From positions 62,001-126,000 of the forward strand of contig NZ_CP106883.1 in the NCBI RefSeq assembly GCF_023634805.2: DNA of 64,000 nucleotides, in the 5' to 3' direction. The stretch is from Comamonas endophytica. GTDB taxonomy: Bacteria > Pseudomonadota > Gammaproteobacteria > Burkholderiales > Burkholderiaceae_C. Shown piece by piece: positions 16,749 to 25,270 of the stretch (positions are counted from its first letter, which is position 1; each line of letters starts with the position of its first letter). The translations under genes and the position numbers were made by a program. The notes beneath the pieces were generated by a model. That model did no database searches and had not been told where the DNA came from. It saw only the letters and a program-made list of their open reading frames with translations.

Positions 16749-18175
16749 TTGGGTTGCGTGCCACCCATGCCAAACTGGCCCTGTCTGCACTCGGCTTGGC
16801 AGTGCTAGCCGGTTGTGCCAGCGTCAACCTGGATCAGAACATTCAACGCATCAACAACGAGGCTGGCAACTTTACCGGGGGCCAACTCGCATTGGCTCGT
16901 ACCCAGGATGAACGCGGCCAGCGTGCACAAGCCGCTCAAGCCTTGCTGGCGCAGCCCCTGGAACAGAAAGATGCTGTCCAGTTGGCCTTGGTAAACAGCC
17001 CATCCCTGCAGACCCTTCTGGCGCAGGGTTGGGCCGAGTCGGCGAATGCCGCGCAGGTCGGGCGAATTGCCAACCCCATTTTCAGTTTTGAGCGCATGGT
17101 CGCGGGCGACGAGCTGGAGTTGGGGCGCGCTTTGTCCTTCGGCTTGTTGGATCTTTTAACTCTTCCAGCACGCCACGGCGTCGCTACCCGGCGCATTGAG
17201 CAAGCGCAACTGCGCCTGACCAGTGACGTGGTGGACCAGATCACCCGTGTGCGTCAGGGCTGGGTGCGGGCCGTTGCCGCGCAGCAAGCGCTCAAATACG
17301 CCAAACAGGTCTATGAAAGTGCGGAAGCAGGAGCGGAACTCGCCAAGCGCATGCAGGCGGCGGGCAACTTCAATCGGATTACACGTGCTCGCGAGCAAGT
17401 CTTCTACGCCGATGCCGCCACCCGGCTGAGCGCCGCGCAGCACCAGGCTACGGCCACCCGTGAAGAACTCGTGCGACTGATGGGACTGGATGAGGCGCAG
17501 GAACAAGCGCTTAAGCTGCCGGAGCGGCTGCCGGAGCTGCCCAAGAAGCCGCTGGATCCACAGACTGTCGCCTCGCAAGCGACCCAGGCGCGTCTGGACA
17601 TCCGTCTGGCGCAATCCGCGTTGGATGGTGCAGCCAAGGCCCAGGGTCTGAACATGGCGACCAGTTTCACCGACATCGAATTGCAGGGGAGCCGCAATAC
17701 CAGCTTTGATCGCGCAGAAGGCACACGTTCGACCGCACGCGGCTGGGAAATCGCAGTACGCCTACCCATTTTCGACTGGGGCGGGATGCAGCGAGACGCG
17801 ATGAATGCCCAGACCCTGGCGGCGGCCAATCAGCTCGAAGCCACGGTACGCTCTGCCGGCTCCAGCCTGCGCGAAAGCTATTCAGCGTATCGCACGGCCT
17901 ATGACGTGGCGCGTCACCACCGCGATGAAGTCATGCCGCTGCGCAAGGTGATCTCAGAGGAAAACCAGCTTCGCTACAACGGCATGCTGATCAGCGTCTT
18001 TGAGCTATTGGCCGACGCGCGCGATCAGATTAGCGCCGTCACGGCCGCCATTGATGCGCAACAGCAGTTCTGGCTGGCCGATGCCGCCATGCAGGCATCC
18101 GTAATCGGGCGCCCTATCAACACCACGTTGTCAGTCACGTCAGGCGCGCCCAGTGCGGGCGATGCGGGCCACTAA
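16745..18175 (+). CDS. TolC-family outer-membrane lipoprotein of the copper operon
   Basis: Encodes 476 aa. The signal ends in a lipobox, LAVLAGC (Cys24), so it is a lipid-anchored outer-membrane factor like CusC. Long heptad-rich helices (for example RATATREELVRLMGLDEAQ-like stretches and LRESYSAYRTAYDVARHHRD) repeat in both halves, as expected of the TolC fold. No RND pump or adaptor gene is adjacent, so it may work with a chromosomal partner or deliver an outer-membrane function on its own. It overlaps the preceding gene by four bases and is followed at once by the multicopper oxidase. Confidence 0.88.
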   Translation: MIGLRATHAKLALSALGLAVLAGCASVNLDQNIQRINNEAGNFTGGQLALARTQDERGQRAQAAQALLAQPLEQKDAVQLALVNSPSLQTLLAQGWAESANAAQVGRIANPIFSFERMVAGDELELGRALSFGLLDLLTLPARHGVATRRIEQAQLRLTSDVVDQITRVRQGWVRAVAAQQALKYAKQVYESAEAGAELAKRMQAAGNFNRITRAREQVFYADAATRLSAAQHQATATREELVRLMGLDEAQEQALKLPERLPELPKKPLDPQTVASQATQARLDIRLAQSALDGAAKAQGLNMATSFTDIELQGSRNTSFDRAEGTRSTARGWEIAVRLPIFDWGGMQRDAMNAQTLAAANQLEATVRSAGSSLRESYSAYRTAYDVARHHRDEVMPLRKVISEENQLRYNGMLISVFELLADARDQISAVTAAIDAQQQFWLADAAMQASVIGRPINTTLSVTSGAPSAGDAGH

Positions 18176-18191
18176 AGCAAAGATCCATGTC

Positions 18192-19604
18192 ATGACATCC
18201 AGAAGAGATTTTTTTAAATACGCAGGCATCGCAGGCGGAGCAGTCGCGGCCAGCACGGTGAGCCGCGTGGCCATGGCGGCACTGCCCGAGCCGGTGATCC
18301 AAACCAGCCCGAATACCATGGCCCCCTTGGTGCCTAACTCGGGGCGGCCCTACAACCCGGTGGTCACCCTCAACGGCTGGACGCTGCCGTGGCGAATGAA
18401 CCAGGGTGTCAAGGAGTTTCACCTGGTGGCCGAACCGGTGGTGCGCGAAATGGCACCTGGCTTCAAGGCCCATTTGTGGGGCTACAACGGCCAGAGCCCA
18501 GGTCCGACCATTGAAGTGGTCGAAGGCGACCGCGTGCGCATTTTCGTTACCAACAAGTTGCCCGAGCACACCAGCATCCACTGGCATGGGCAACGCCTGC
18601 CCAACGGCATGGATGGCGTGACCGGCCTCACACAGCCGGCCATCCCAACGGGCAAGACGTTTGTCTACGAGTTCGTCGCGCGTCGTCCCGGCACTTTCAT
18701 GTACCACCCGCATGCCGACGAAATGGTGCAGATGGCCATGGGCATGATGGGCTTCTGGGTCACGCACCCTAAAGCCAAGCACCCCCTGATCGACGAAGTG
18801 CAGCGGGATTTCTGCTTCCTGCTCAGTGCGTATGACATCGAACCAGGGGCCGCGACACCCAAGGTCGCGGAAATGACGGACTTCAACCTGTGGACGTGGA
18901 ACAGCCGTGTCTTTCCTGGCATCGATTCCTTGAATGTCCGGCTCAATGACAAGGTTCGCATTCGCATGGGCAATCTCACCATGACCAATCACCCGATGCA
19001 CTTGCATGGACACGAGTTTGTGGTGACCGGCACCGACGGTGGCCCGACGCCCAAGAGCACGCGCTGGCATGAGGTAACCACCGACGTGGCCGTGGGCCAG
19101 ATGCGTCAGATCGAGTTCGTGGCCGACGAGGAAGGAGATTGGGCCTTCCACTGCCACAAGAGCCACCACACCATGAACCCCATGGGCCACGACGTTCCCA
19201 CTCTCATTGGCGTGGATCACAGCGGCCTAGCCAAGAAAGTCAACAAGCTCATTCCAGACTACATGGTCATGGGCGAACGCGGTATGTCTGACATGGTCGA
19301 GATGGAGATGCCAATCCCCGACAACACTATGCCCATGATGACCGGCCAGGGGCCGTTCGGATCGGTGGAGATGGGTGGAATGTTCAGCGTGCTCAAGGTG
19401 CGCAAGGACCAGCAGCCCGGCGTCTACAAAGACCCCGGATGGTTCAAGCATCCGGCAGGCACGGTCGCGCATGAATACACCGGCCCGATGACCGAGCCCG
19501 CGCGCTTTAGCGCAGAGGGCGGCCAGTCCATGCCGCGCCTTCGCAGGCCTGCAACTCCGACCGAAGTCAAGGTGCGTAAGCCTACATCGCATGGCGAGCA
19601 TTGA
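18192..19604 (+). CDS. Periplasmic multicopper oxidase (CopA/CueO-like)
   Basis: Encodes 470 aa. The start is placed at the ATG before TSRRDFFKYAGIAGG, a twin-arginine signal, so the folded enzyme is exported by Tat. All four copper motifs occur: HWHGQRLPNGMDG (about 128), MYHPHADEM (about 170), HPMHLHGHEF (about 266) and FHCHKSHHTMNPM (about 319), the last holding the type-1 site with its Met. Such enzymes oxidise periplasmic Cu(I) to the less toxic Cu(II). The C-terminal 100 residues are Met-rich and may bind extra copper. It is the third gene of the CopR-controlled operon. Confidence 0.93.
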   Translation: MTSRRDFFKYAGIAGGAVAASTVSRVAMAALPEPVIQTSPNTMAPLVPNSGRPYNPVVTLNGWTLPWRMNQGVKEFHLVAEPVVREMAPGFKAHLWGYNGQSPGPTIEVVEGDRVRIFVTNKLPEHTSIHWHGQRLPNGMDGVTGLTQPAIPTGKTFVYEFVARRPGTFMYHPHADEMVQMAMGMMGFWVTHPKAKHPLIDEVQRDFCFLLSAYDIEPGAATPKVAEMTDFNLWTWNSRVFPGIDSLNVRLNDKVRIRMGNLTMTNHPMHLHGHEFVVTGTDGGPTPKSTRWHEVTTDVAVGQMRQIEFVADEEGDWAFHCHKSHHTMNPMGHDVPTLIGVDHSGLAKKVNKLIPDYMVMGERGMSDMVEMEMPIPDNTMPMMTGQGPFGSVEMGGMFSVLKVRKDQQPGVYKDPGWFKHPAGTVAHEYTGPMTEPARFSAEGGQSMPRLRRPATPTEVKVRKPTSHGEH

Positions 19605-19636
19605 TTTTTTCTTCCATTTTCAACGAGAACCCATCC

Positions 19637-20128
19637 ATGAAATTCAAACACTCCTCTATTTCCCAACTCATCGCCATGATTGCACTGGCCACATCGGGGA
19701 CAGCCTTCGCTAGCGGCACCCATGCAGGTGGTCACGGTGACGGGGGAGAGACAGCCATTGGCAAACCCGGCGTCGCCGCCAAGGCCAGTCGCACCATCAC
19801 CATCGAAATGAGCGACAACATGCGTTACACGCCGTCGAACATTCAGGTCAAACAGGGCGAAACCGTGCGCTTCATCGTCAAAAACGTCGGACAGGTCAAG
19901 CACGAACTCAGCCTGGGCACAGAGAAAGAACTGCTGGAGCACTTGGAACAGATGAAGAAGTTCCCGGAAATGGAGCACGACGAACCCAGCAAGGTGACGC
20001 TGCAGCCTGGCAAGCAGGGCGAAATCGTATGGCAGTTCACCAAGGCGGGAGGCGTGAACTTTGCCTGTCTGATGCCTGGTCACTACGAAGCCGGCATGAA
20101 GGGTGCCGTCCAAGTTGGCAAGAAGTAA
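19637..20128 (+). CDS. Periplasmic cupredoxin (plastocyanin/azurin-like)
   Basis: Encodes 163 aa from the ATG at 19637. A Sec signal (ending GTAFAS) and a short His/Gly stretch (GTHAGGHGDGGE) come before one cupredoxin domain. Type-1 copper ligands are visible: His in NVGQVKHELSLG, then Cys, His and Met in NFACLMPGHYEAGM. This blue-copper family carries electrons or buffers copper in the periplasm. It lies between the oxidase and the DUF411 gene in one operon and may donate or accept copper there. Confidence 0.9.
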   Translation: MKFKHSSISQLIAMIALATSGTAFASGTHAGGHGDGGETAIGKPGVAAKASRTITIEMSDNMRYTPSNIQVKQGETVRFIVKNVGQVKHELSLGTEKELLEHLEQMKKFPEMEHDEPSKVTLQPGKQGEIVWQFTKAGGVNFACLMPGHYEAGMKGAVQVGKK

Positions 20129-20165
20129 TACCCCATTGCAACGCGTCGAATCAGGAGTCCACTTC

Positions 20166-20648
20166 ATGTCATCGTCAGCTTCTTATATGAACCCTCAGCG
20201 ACGCAGATTGCTGCTGGGAACCGTGCTCCTTGGCTCGAGCGCGCTGCCCGCCCTTGCCGCGCCGCAATCCGTTGCCATTCAGGTCTGGAAAGACCCGAAC
20301 TGCGGATGCTGCAAGGACTGGATAGTCCATCTGCAGCAAAACGGCTTTACCGCTAGCGTGATCGACCAGGGCAACGGCGCGATGCGCAGCCGGCTGGGCA
20401 TGCCGCAAAAACACGGCTCGTGCCATACCGCTCTTGTGCAAGGCTATGTGATCGAGGGCCACGTGCCTGCTGCCGATATTCGGCGCTTGCTCAAGGAAAA
20501 ACCCAAGGCACTCGGTTTAGCCGTGCCAGGGATGCCCATCGGATCGCCCGGGATGGACGGACCAGTTTATGGCGGTCAGCGCGATCCTTACAAAGTGCTG
20601 CTGATCCAGAAAGATGGCTCAGTGGAAGTTTTCAACTCGTACTCGTGA
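20166..20648 (+). CDS. DUF411 metal-binding periplasmic protein
   Basis: Encodes 160 aa from the ATG at 20166, which has an AGGAG ribosome site. The RRR-LLLG signal region (about 11-31) could be Tat- or Sec-type. The DUF411 signature WKDPNCGCCKDWIVHL gives a CxCC metal site, and a second site is likely at GSCHTALV and EGHVPAADI. DUF411 genes accompany copper and silver resistance clusters and are thought to bind metal. It ends seven bases before the CusF-like start. Confidence 0.88.
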   Translation: MSSSASYMNPQRRRLLLGTVLLGSSALPALAAPQSVAIQVWKDPNCGCCKDWIVHLQQNGFTASVIDQGNGAMRSRLGMPQKHGSCHTALVQGYVIEGHVPAADIRRLLKEKPKALGLAVPGMPIGSPGMDGPVYGGQRDPYKVLLIQKDGSVEVFNSYS

Positions 20649-20655
20649 GTTCATC

Positions 20656-20997
20656 ATGAACATAATCAAACAAATGCTTGCCATTTCCGCTGTAGCTTTG
20701 GGCCTAGCACTGCCTATGAGCAGCTTTGCTCAGCCAGCCATGGATCCGGCCAAGACAGAAGCGACTCAACCAACGTCCCTGACTGATGGCGAGATCAGGA
20801 AAGTTGATCTGGATAACGGTAAGGTCACCATCAAGCATGGCGACATCCAGCATCTGGATATGCCCGGCATGACCATGGTCTTTACTGCCAAGGACAAGAA
20901 TTTATTGTCCAACGTGAAGCCTGGCGACAAAGTGAAGTTTATGGTTGTCACCGAGGAGGGGAAGATGATCGTCACCGATATCCAGCCCGCGCGCTGA
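20656..20997 (+). CDS. CusF-like periplasmic Cu(I)/Ag(I)-binding protein
   Basis: Encodes 113 aa: signal peptide (about 1-25) then a small OB-fold copper-binding domain. The signature KVTIKHGDIQHLDMPGMTMVF keeps the His and the two Met ligands of CusF (H36, M47, M49), but the Trp that caps the copper in E. coli CusF is Met here, as in many fused or stand-alone homologues. It would pass Cu(I) to an efflux complex or buffer it. It is the last gene of the copper operon. Confidence 0.85.
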   Translation: MNIIKQMLAISAVALGLALPMSSFAQPAMDPAKTEATQPTSLTDGEIRKVDLDNGKVTIKHGDIQHLDMPGMTMVFTAKDKNLLSNVKPGDKVKFMVVTEEGKMIVTDIQPAR

Positions 20998-21165
20998 TCG
21001 TGCGCTCACCACGCACTGGCGCACCATCGAACATGACCGCTGCCACAGGCAATAGAAATGAAATCGGCAACGTGCTCAATTATTCATGGGACATGATTGG
21101 CGAACGGGTTTCCTAATCTGCAGAGGATGCTCACAGAACCCCACTTTTTGCTCCCTGCGCTCTGG

Positions 21166-23865
21166 CTACAGGTCCGCGTCATAGCCTTGGCTTCGGCCTG
21201 AAATCACGTCCAACCCCGCCGCCTTGCGCAGTGCAATGGGTGCATCCTTCGGCAGCGAAACGGCTCGGCCGCTTCTCACCAGGTCCTCTTTCGCTTGGCG
21301 CACGTCTAGCGGCAGCTTCTTCCAGGAGATCTCTGAAGCTTGGTCTAGACCGCTGTTTTGGACTTCCTGGCGCTCCAGCTTGGCCTTGTCATGCATGGCT
21401 CCGGTTTTGCGGTCTAGGCCAGCTTTGACGGCTCCTATCGACCGCTTTCCCTTTTCATTGCCCAACTTGCCATCTGCCGCCAAGCCCCGTACCTCACCCA
21501 GCTGGGACTGCGCGCCAGCCATGGTTTCGGCAGCCCGGCCCCGCTCCAAGGCAAGCTTTGCGTCGTCCGCACTGGTGGTTGGGTCGTTGCGCGCTTCCAT
21601 GTCGCGCTCGCGGGCCAGAGTGGTCAAGCGATCCGCAGTGATCGCCGCATCCCTGGTTGCAATGGCCATCTGCTCCGCGAGCATCTTGCGGGCGGCTTCA
21701 TCACCGCCCATGGCCGCCACATCGTTCCAGTCCGATCCCCGAGCGCCAGGCATGAATTGGGGCGCCATCACTCCCCCGCCATACTTCTGGGCCACCTCCA
21801 TGGCCTTTTGCAGCCCCACATTGGGTTTGTTTTCTGCCTGCGCCTGGTGGTCATTGTCCGCAGCAATCAAGAGCAGCCTGCTGGGGTACTGCTCCCGCAA
21901 GCTCTTTGCCACTGCATCCAAATTGCCGGCGTCAAACGCCGCGATGACAGGAGCTCCCTCCAGCAGCCGCGAAACCGTGTCGGCCGTGGCATACCCCTCT
22001 GCAAGCACCAAAGGGGAATTTCCCGGCCCATCCGGGCCAGTGGCACAGAAAACGCCATGCTTTCGCCCGCCCTTCATGAAGCTCTTGAAGTGGGGATTCA
22101 CGCTTTGCAGCGTCCACAGCTTGCCCCCGGCATCCCGCCCCGGGACCAGCAGGTCGCCTTCCTTGAAGACCCGGTTTGTGGGAGCTTCTTCACGCAGCTC
22201 CTTGGCTTCCGCGGGTGTCTTGGCGATCCTTATTCCGTGAGCCGCTGCTGCCGCTGAGATGGCCGCAGGCACCACGCGCAGGCCGGCTGGATTCTGGATG
22301 CCTTTGGCTTTGCAATAGGCGTTTTCTGCCGTTGCTGCAGGCGCTTCGTGCCACAACGCGGCGGCGGCGGCGGCGGTCGCCTGATGCTCTGCTGCGCGTT
22401 CTGCGGATCGCGCTTGCCGCTGCAAATCGGCCGCCGCCGCGAACCGGGCACGCTCCTCGGCCGAGACAGCATCTGTCTTTCCTTCAGGCTTCCAATGCAC
22501 GATCTGGCCGGTCTTGTAGTTCTGGATAAAGCCGCCAGGCATGGCGTCGTGCCGGTGGAAGGCATATGCGCCACTGGTCGCGCCGGCCTTGTCATCCACC
22601 ACCGGGACCCGATGGATCTTGCCGTCGGCCACCGGGTGGACCTTGTCATCGTGCGCGGCCTTGATGTCCAAGCCGGCGTCGCGCAGCGCTTTCAGGAACT
22701 GCTGTTCGATAGGTGCTGGTGGCGCGGCTTGGATCACGCCCGGCTTGTCGATGCTCCAGCGGGCAAGCCCCGACGTGGCCACATCGACCCCAGCCTTGGC
22801 GTACCAGGCCTTGGCCTCTTTATCCCATTTGGCCCCTTGCGCCTTGGCTTCTTCCTTCTCGGCATAGGGTACCGCCAGGTAGGTGCGGGATGGCATAGGC
22901 TTCTCCGGCTGTTCGTGCAAAACGGCACGGGACGGAGCCGCCGACGGCTGTGTCGCCGAATGTTCCGTTGTCTGCTCCAGGCGCTGCTCCTGCTCGAAGG
23001 CCATCACGAAACCGCTGATCCGCTCGGCGTCCGACGCAGCCCGGAAGATTTCACGCGGGTCTTCCTGCAAGGCCTTCACCCAGGAACCGACATAGGCAGC
23101 ATGGCGGCTCGGGTCGTGCCCGAGATCGAGGCGTTCGCCCAGCATCAGGGAGGCGATCTCCGCGCGCAGCTCCTCGCGCGCGTAGCCCTCGGAACCAAAG
23201 GGATGGGTTAGTTCACGGTGGAGCCGGCTGGGATGTCCCGTCCAGTGCCCGAGCTCATGGAAGGCGGTCGCATAGTAGGCATCGACTGTTGGGAACTGGC
23301 CGCGCTCCGGCAAGTGGATGCTGTCAGTGCGGGGCCGGTAAAACGCCCGGTCGCCTTCCTCGTGGTGCAGCCGCGCGCCGCTGTTTTGCAAAATGCGCTC
23401 AGCTCTTTCGTGGCGCTCGTATTCTGCGGCCACTGGGCGGGCCTCTATCGACGGCAGCCCGTCTATCTGCTCCCCGTTGAACACTACGGCCGTAAACGAA
23501 CGTGGCCGCTCCAGCTGCACGGTGACGGTTTGCTGCTTCCCGCGTTTGTCCAGCACAGGCCTGCCGTTCTCGTCCTGCAGCTTCCTTTCTTCATTGGTTT
23601 TCCAGTAGACAACATGCGCTCCCTTGGCGCCCTTTCTGACCTGTGCGCCCGCTGCGTTGGCTTGGTTGTAGGTCATCCACCGCGGGTCGCCATGGCCTTG
23701 CATGTGCAGCCACATGCTGTTCATGCCGCGGTAGGCCTGGCCGGTTGTGGGGTTGTAGGGCAAACGCAATTCGCCGGGCTTCCAGGGCTTTTGCCAAGGG
23801 GCAACGCCCTGCTGCAACTGCTCGATGATTCGGGCCGCCACCTGTTCTGCGTATTCCTGTTTCAT
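21166..23865 (-). CDS. ArdC-type antirestriction domain fused to a Toprim/primase-like protein (TraC position)
   Basis: Encodes 899 aa in at least three parts. Residues 1-130 are the ArdC ssDNA-binding domain (GVAPWQKPWKPGELRLPYN). Residues about 190-290 are a zincin-like metallopeptidase with FHELGHWTGH and a downstream EELRAEIASL. A DUF5710-type segment follows (TYLAVPYAEKEEAKAQGAKW), then a Toprim domain with LVLAEGYATADTVSRL, VIAAFDAGNL and LLIAADND. ArdC-like proteins protect incoming single-stranded plasmid DNA from restriction, and TraC of RP4 is a primase sent into the recipient. This fusion at the end of the leftward tra operon could do both. The start follows the transglycosylase stop by two bases. 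Confidence 0.88.
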   Translation of the reverse strand: MKQEYAEQVAARIIEQLQQGVAPWQKPWKPGELRLPYNPTTGQAYRGMNSMWLHMQGHGDPRWMTYNQANAAGAQVRKGAKGAHVVYWKTNEERKLQDENGRPVLDKRGKQQTVTVQLERPRSFTAVVFNGEQIDGLPSIEARPVAAEYERHERAERILQNSGARLHHEEGDRAFYRPRTDSIHLPERGQFPTVDAYYATAFHELGHWTGHPSRLHRELTHPFGSEGYAREELRAEIASLMLGERLDLGHDPSRHAAYVGSWVKALQEDPREIFRAASDAERISGFVMAFEQEQRLEQTTEHSATQPSAAPSRAVLHEQPEKPMPSRTYLAVPYAEKEEAKAQGAKWDKEAKAWYAKAGVDVATSGLARWSIDKPGVIQAAPPAPIEQQFLKALRDAGLDIKAAHDDKVHPVADGKIHRVPVVDDKAGATSGAYAFHRHDAMPGGFIQNYKTGQIVHWKPEGKTDAVSAEERARFAAAADLQRQARSAERAAEHQATAAAAAALWHEAPAATAENAYCKAKGIQNPAGLRVVPAAISAAAAAHGIRIAKTPAEAKELREEAPTNRVFKEGDLLVPGRDAGGKLWTLQSVNPHFKSFMKGGRKHGVFCATGPDGPGNSPLVLAEGYATADTVSRLLEGAPVIAAFDAGNLDAVAKSLREQYPSRLLLIAADNDHQAQAENKPNVGLQKAMEVAQKYGGGVMAPQFMPGARGSDWNDVAAMGGDEAARKMLAEQMAIATRDAAITADRLTTLARERDMEARNDPTTSADDAKLALERGRAAETMAGAQSQLGEVRGLAADGKLGNEKGKRSIGAVKAGLDRKTGAMHDKAKLERQEVQNSGLDQASEISWKKLPLDVRQAKEDLVRSGRAVSLPKDAPIALRKAAGLDVISGRSQGYDADL

Positions 23866-23867
23866 GG

Positions 23868-24710
23868 TCAGCCACCTCTGCCCTTCCTCTGCACGCGCTT
23901 GCCTCCGACCAAGATCGCAGTGCCCTGGGGATCGTCGGCAGCCAGGTCTGCATTTGCCTCCCAGGCATCGGCCTCGCTGAGTGCGGTTTCCTCAAAGGCG
24001 CCATTGCGCTCTGCTTCCTCAGCCGTGTACTCCACCTGAACGCCCGGCAAGCCCGCGTCGGCCTGCGAACGGCTGATGACTGGATCGACCCGGATGGCGA
24101 CGGGAGCGGCTTGGTCCTTGGTGTCATTCATGGAGGCATCCTTTCTTGGCTGCTGGCGAACAAAGATGGCAGTGGGGGAGGTGCGGGGATCGAGGGCGGG
24201 CACGTTGACGCCCGGCGCTGCCCCGCCTGCTATGCCGTATCGCGCGACATAGCCGTTAAGAAAGCCCCGGTTGAAATTGCCGGTGTTGTAGGCAGACAAG
24301 GCGGCCCGCAGGGCGGCCTGCTCGCTGCCGAATCTTGGCAAGGCGGACGCATAGAAAGCCGCCAATACCTGCGCCCCGGCAGCAACGTTCTTGCAGCCAT
24401 CTGACAGCATTTCTTCCACGCTCATCCCCAGCGCGGGCAGATTTCGGCTGTTGACCTGCATGTAACCTAGATCCACGGAATGGCCTGCCTCGATGGCGGC
24501 GTAGGCCACGGTCACGGCATCCTGTGCCGACTGGATGGGAATGGGCGCCTTGAACCTCACGCGCGTCTTCGTGCCATCCTTGCCGGCCACGACACGGTCA
24601 TTGGCGTTGACCGCTATGGGGTTGCCACGGCTTTCGACATGGATGATTTTCTGGATGGTTGCGGGTGCGACATTGGGGGCGCATGCCGCCAGCAGTTCCA
24701 ATCCAGTCAT
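23868..24710 (-). CDS. Conjugation lytic transglycosylase (VirB1/TrbN-like)
   Basis: Encodes 280 aa. The N-terminal SLT/goose-lysozyme-like domain has the catalytic Glu in IIHVESRGNP (Glu26), then GYMQVNSRNLPALG and LSAYNTGNF, the standard motifs. It locally opens peptidoglycan for the secretion channel. The C-terminal 100 residues are low-complexity, acidic and probably disordered. Start and stop overlap or abut the neighbouring traF and ardC-like genes, so the leftward block is one tightly packed operon. Confidence 0.9.
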   Translation of the reverse strand: MTGLELLAACAPNVAPATIQKIIHVESRGNPIAVNANDRVVAGKDGTKTRVRFKAPIPIQSAQDAVTVAYAAIEAGHSVDLGYMQVNSRNLPALGMSVEEMLSDGCKNVAAGAQVLAAFYASALPRFGSEQAALRAALSAYNTGNFNRGFLNGYVARYGIAGGAAPGVNVPALDPRTSPTAIFVRQQPRKDASMNDTKDQAAPVAIRVDPVISRSQADAGLPGVQVEYTAEEAERNGAFEETALSEADAWEANADLAADDPQGTAILVGGKRVQRKGRGG

Positions 24711-25270
24711 TGGGCACCCCCGCTTGATAGCGCAGCAGTGCTGCCTGAGACCCAGAGCGGAGTTGCAATGCCTCGCACGCGAGACAGCGGGACAGGCCCG
24801 AAGTAACGGCTGTCAAAGCTCCCGTCGCTATAGCTGGAGAAGACCCATACCTCCCCTGGCCCCACCTGGTACTCCCCCGCCGGGTAGGCGCGCATAAAAG
24901 GCAGGGCCCGGGTGTTCTGGAGCTCCCTGCCATTGACCACGGCAGGCCTGCCTGGCTGCAGCCGGACGACATCGCCCGCGATCGCCTGGATCGGCTTGAG
25001 AAGCGGTGCAACTTGCATGTCGCAGCCTCCTGCTGCCAGATAGCCGCGGTCGCGCATCCAGTCGACTACCGGGGCCGCCGGCGGACAGATCTCCACCAGC
25101 CGCCGGCGCCCCAGCCTGTCTATGCCGACCTTTTTGACCATCCAGAGGCCGGTGGGTGCCGACGCCGTAGCATTGATCCGCAACCCGGTAGCGCGGCCGC
25201 CGACGGCGAAAGCCGCCACTAGCCCGGTCAAGGATAGTGCCCAGATGGCGAAGGATTTGCCCGTTTTCAT
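24707..25270 (-). CDS. traF: TraF, S26-family pilin maturation peptidase/cyclase
   Basis: Encodes 187 aa with an N-terminal membrane anchor (about 8-25). The S26 nucleophile is Ser37 in NATASAPTGLW, the same position as in RP4 TraF. The candidate general base is Lys92 in LLKPIQAIAGD, and GSFDSRYFGPV follows near the C-terminus. In RP4, TraF trims TrbC and joins its ends to make cyclic pilin; a TrbC homologue is present at 33443. It overlaps the transglycosylase start by four bases. Confidence 0.92.
   Translation of the reverse strand: MKTGKSFAIWALSLTGLVAAFAVGGRATGLRINATASAPTGLWMVKKVGIDRLGRRRLVEICPPAAPVVDWMRDRGYLAAGGCDMQVAPLLKPIQAIAGDVVRLQPGRPAVVNGRELQNTRALPFMRAYPAGEYQVGPGEVWVFSSYSDGSFDSRYFGPVPLSRVRGIATPLWVSGSTAALSSGGAQ

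Noticed and set aside
18135..19220. Long His-rich frame on the minus strand opposite the multicopper oxidase
   Set aside because: Its histidines are the complement of Met/Val codons in the oxidase; no ribosome site or family resemblance.
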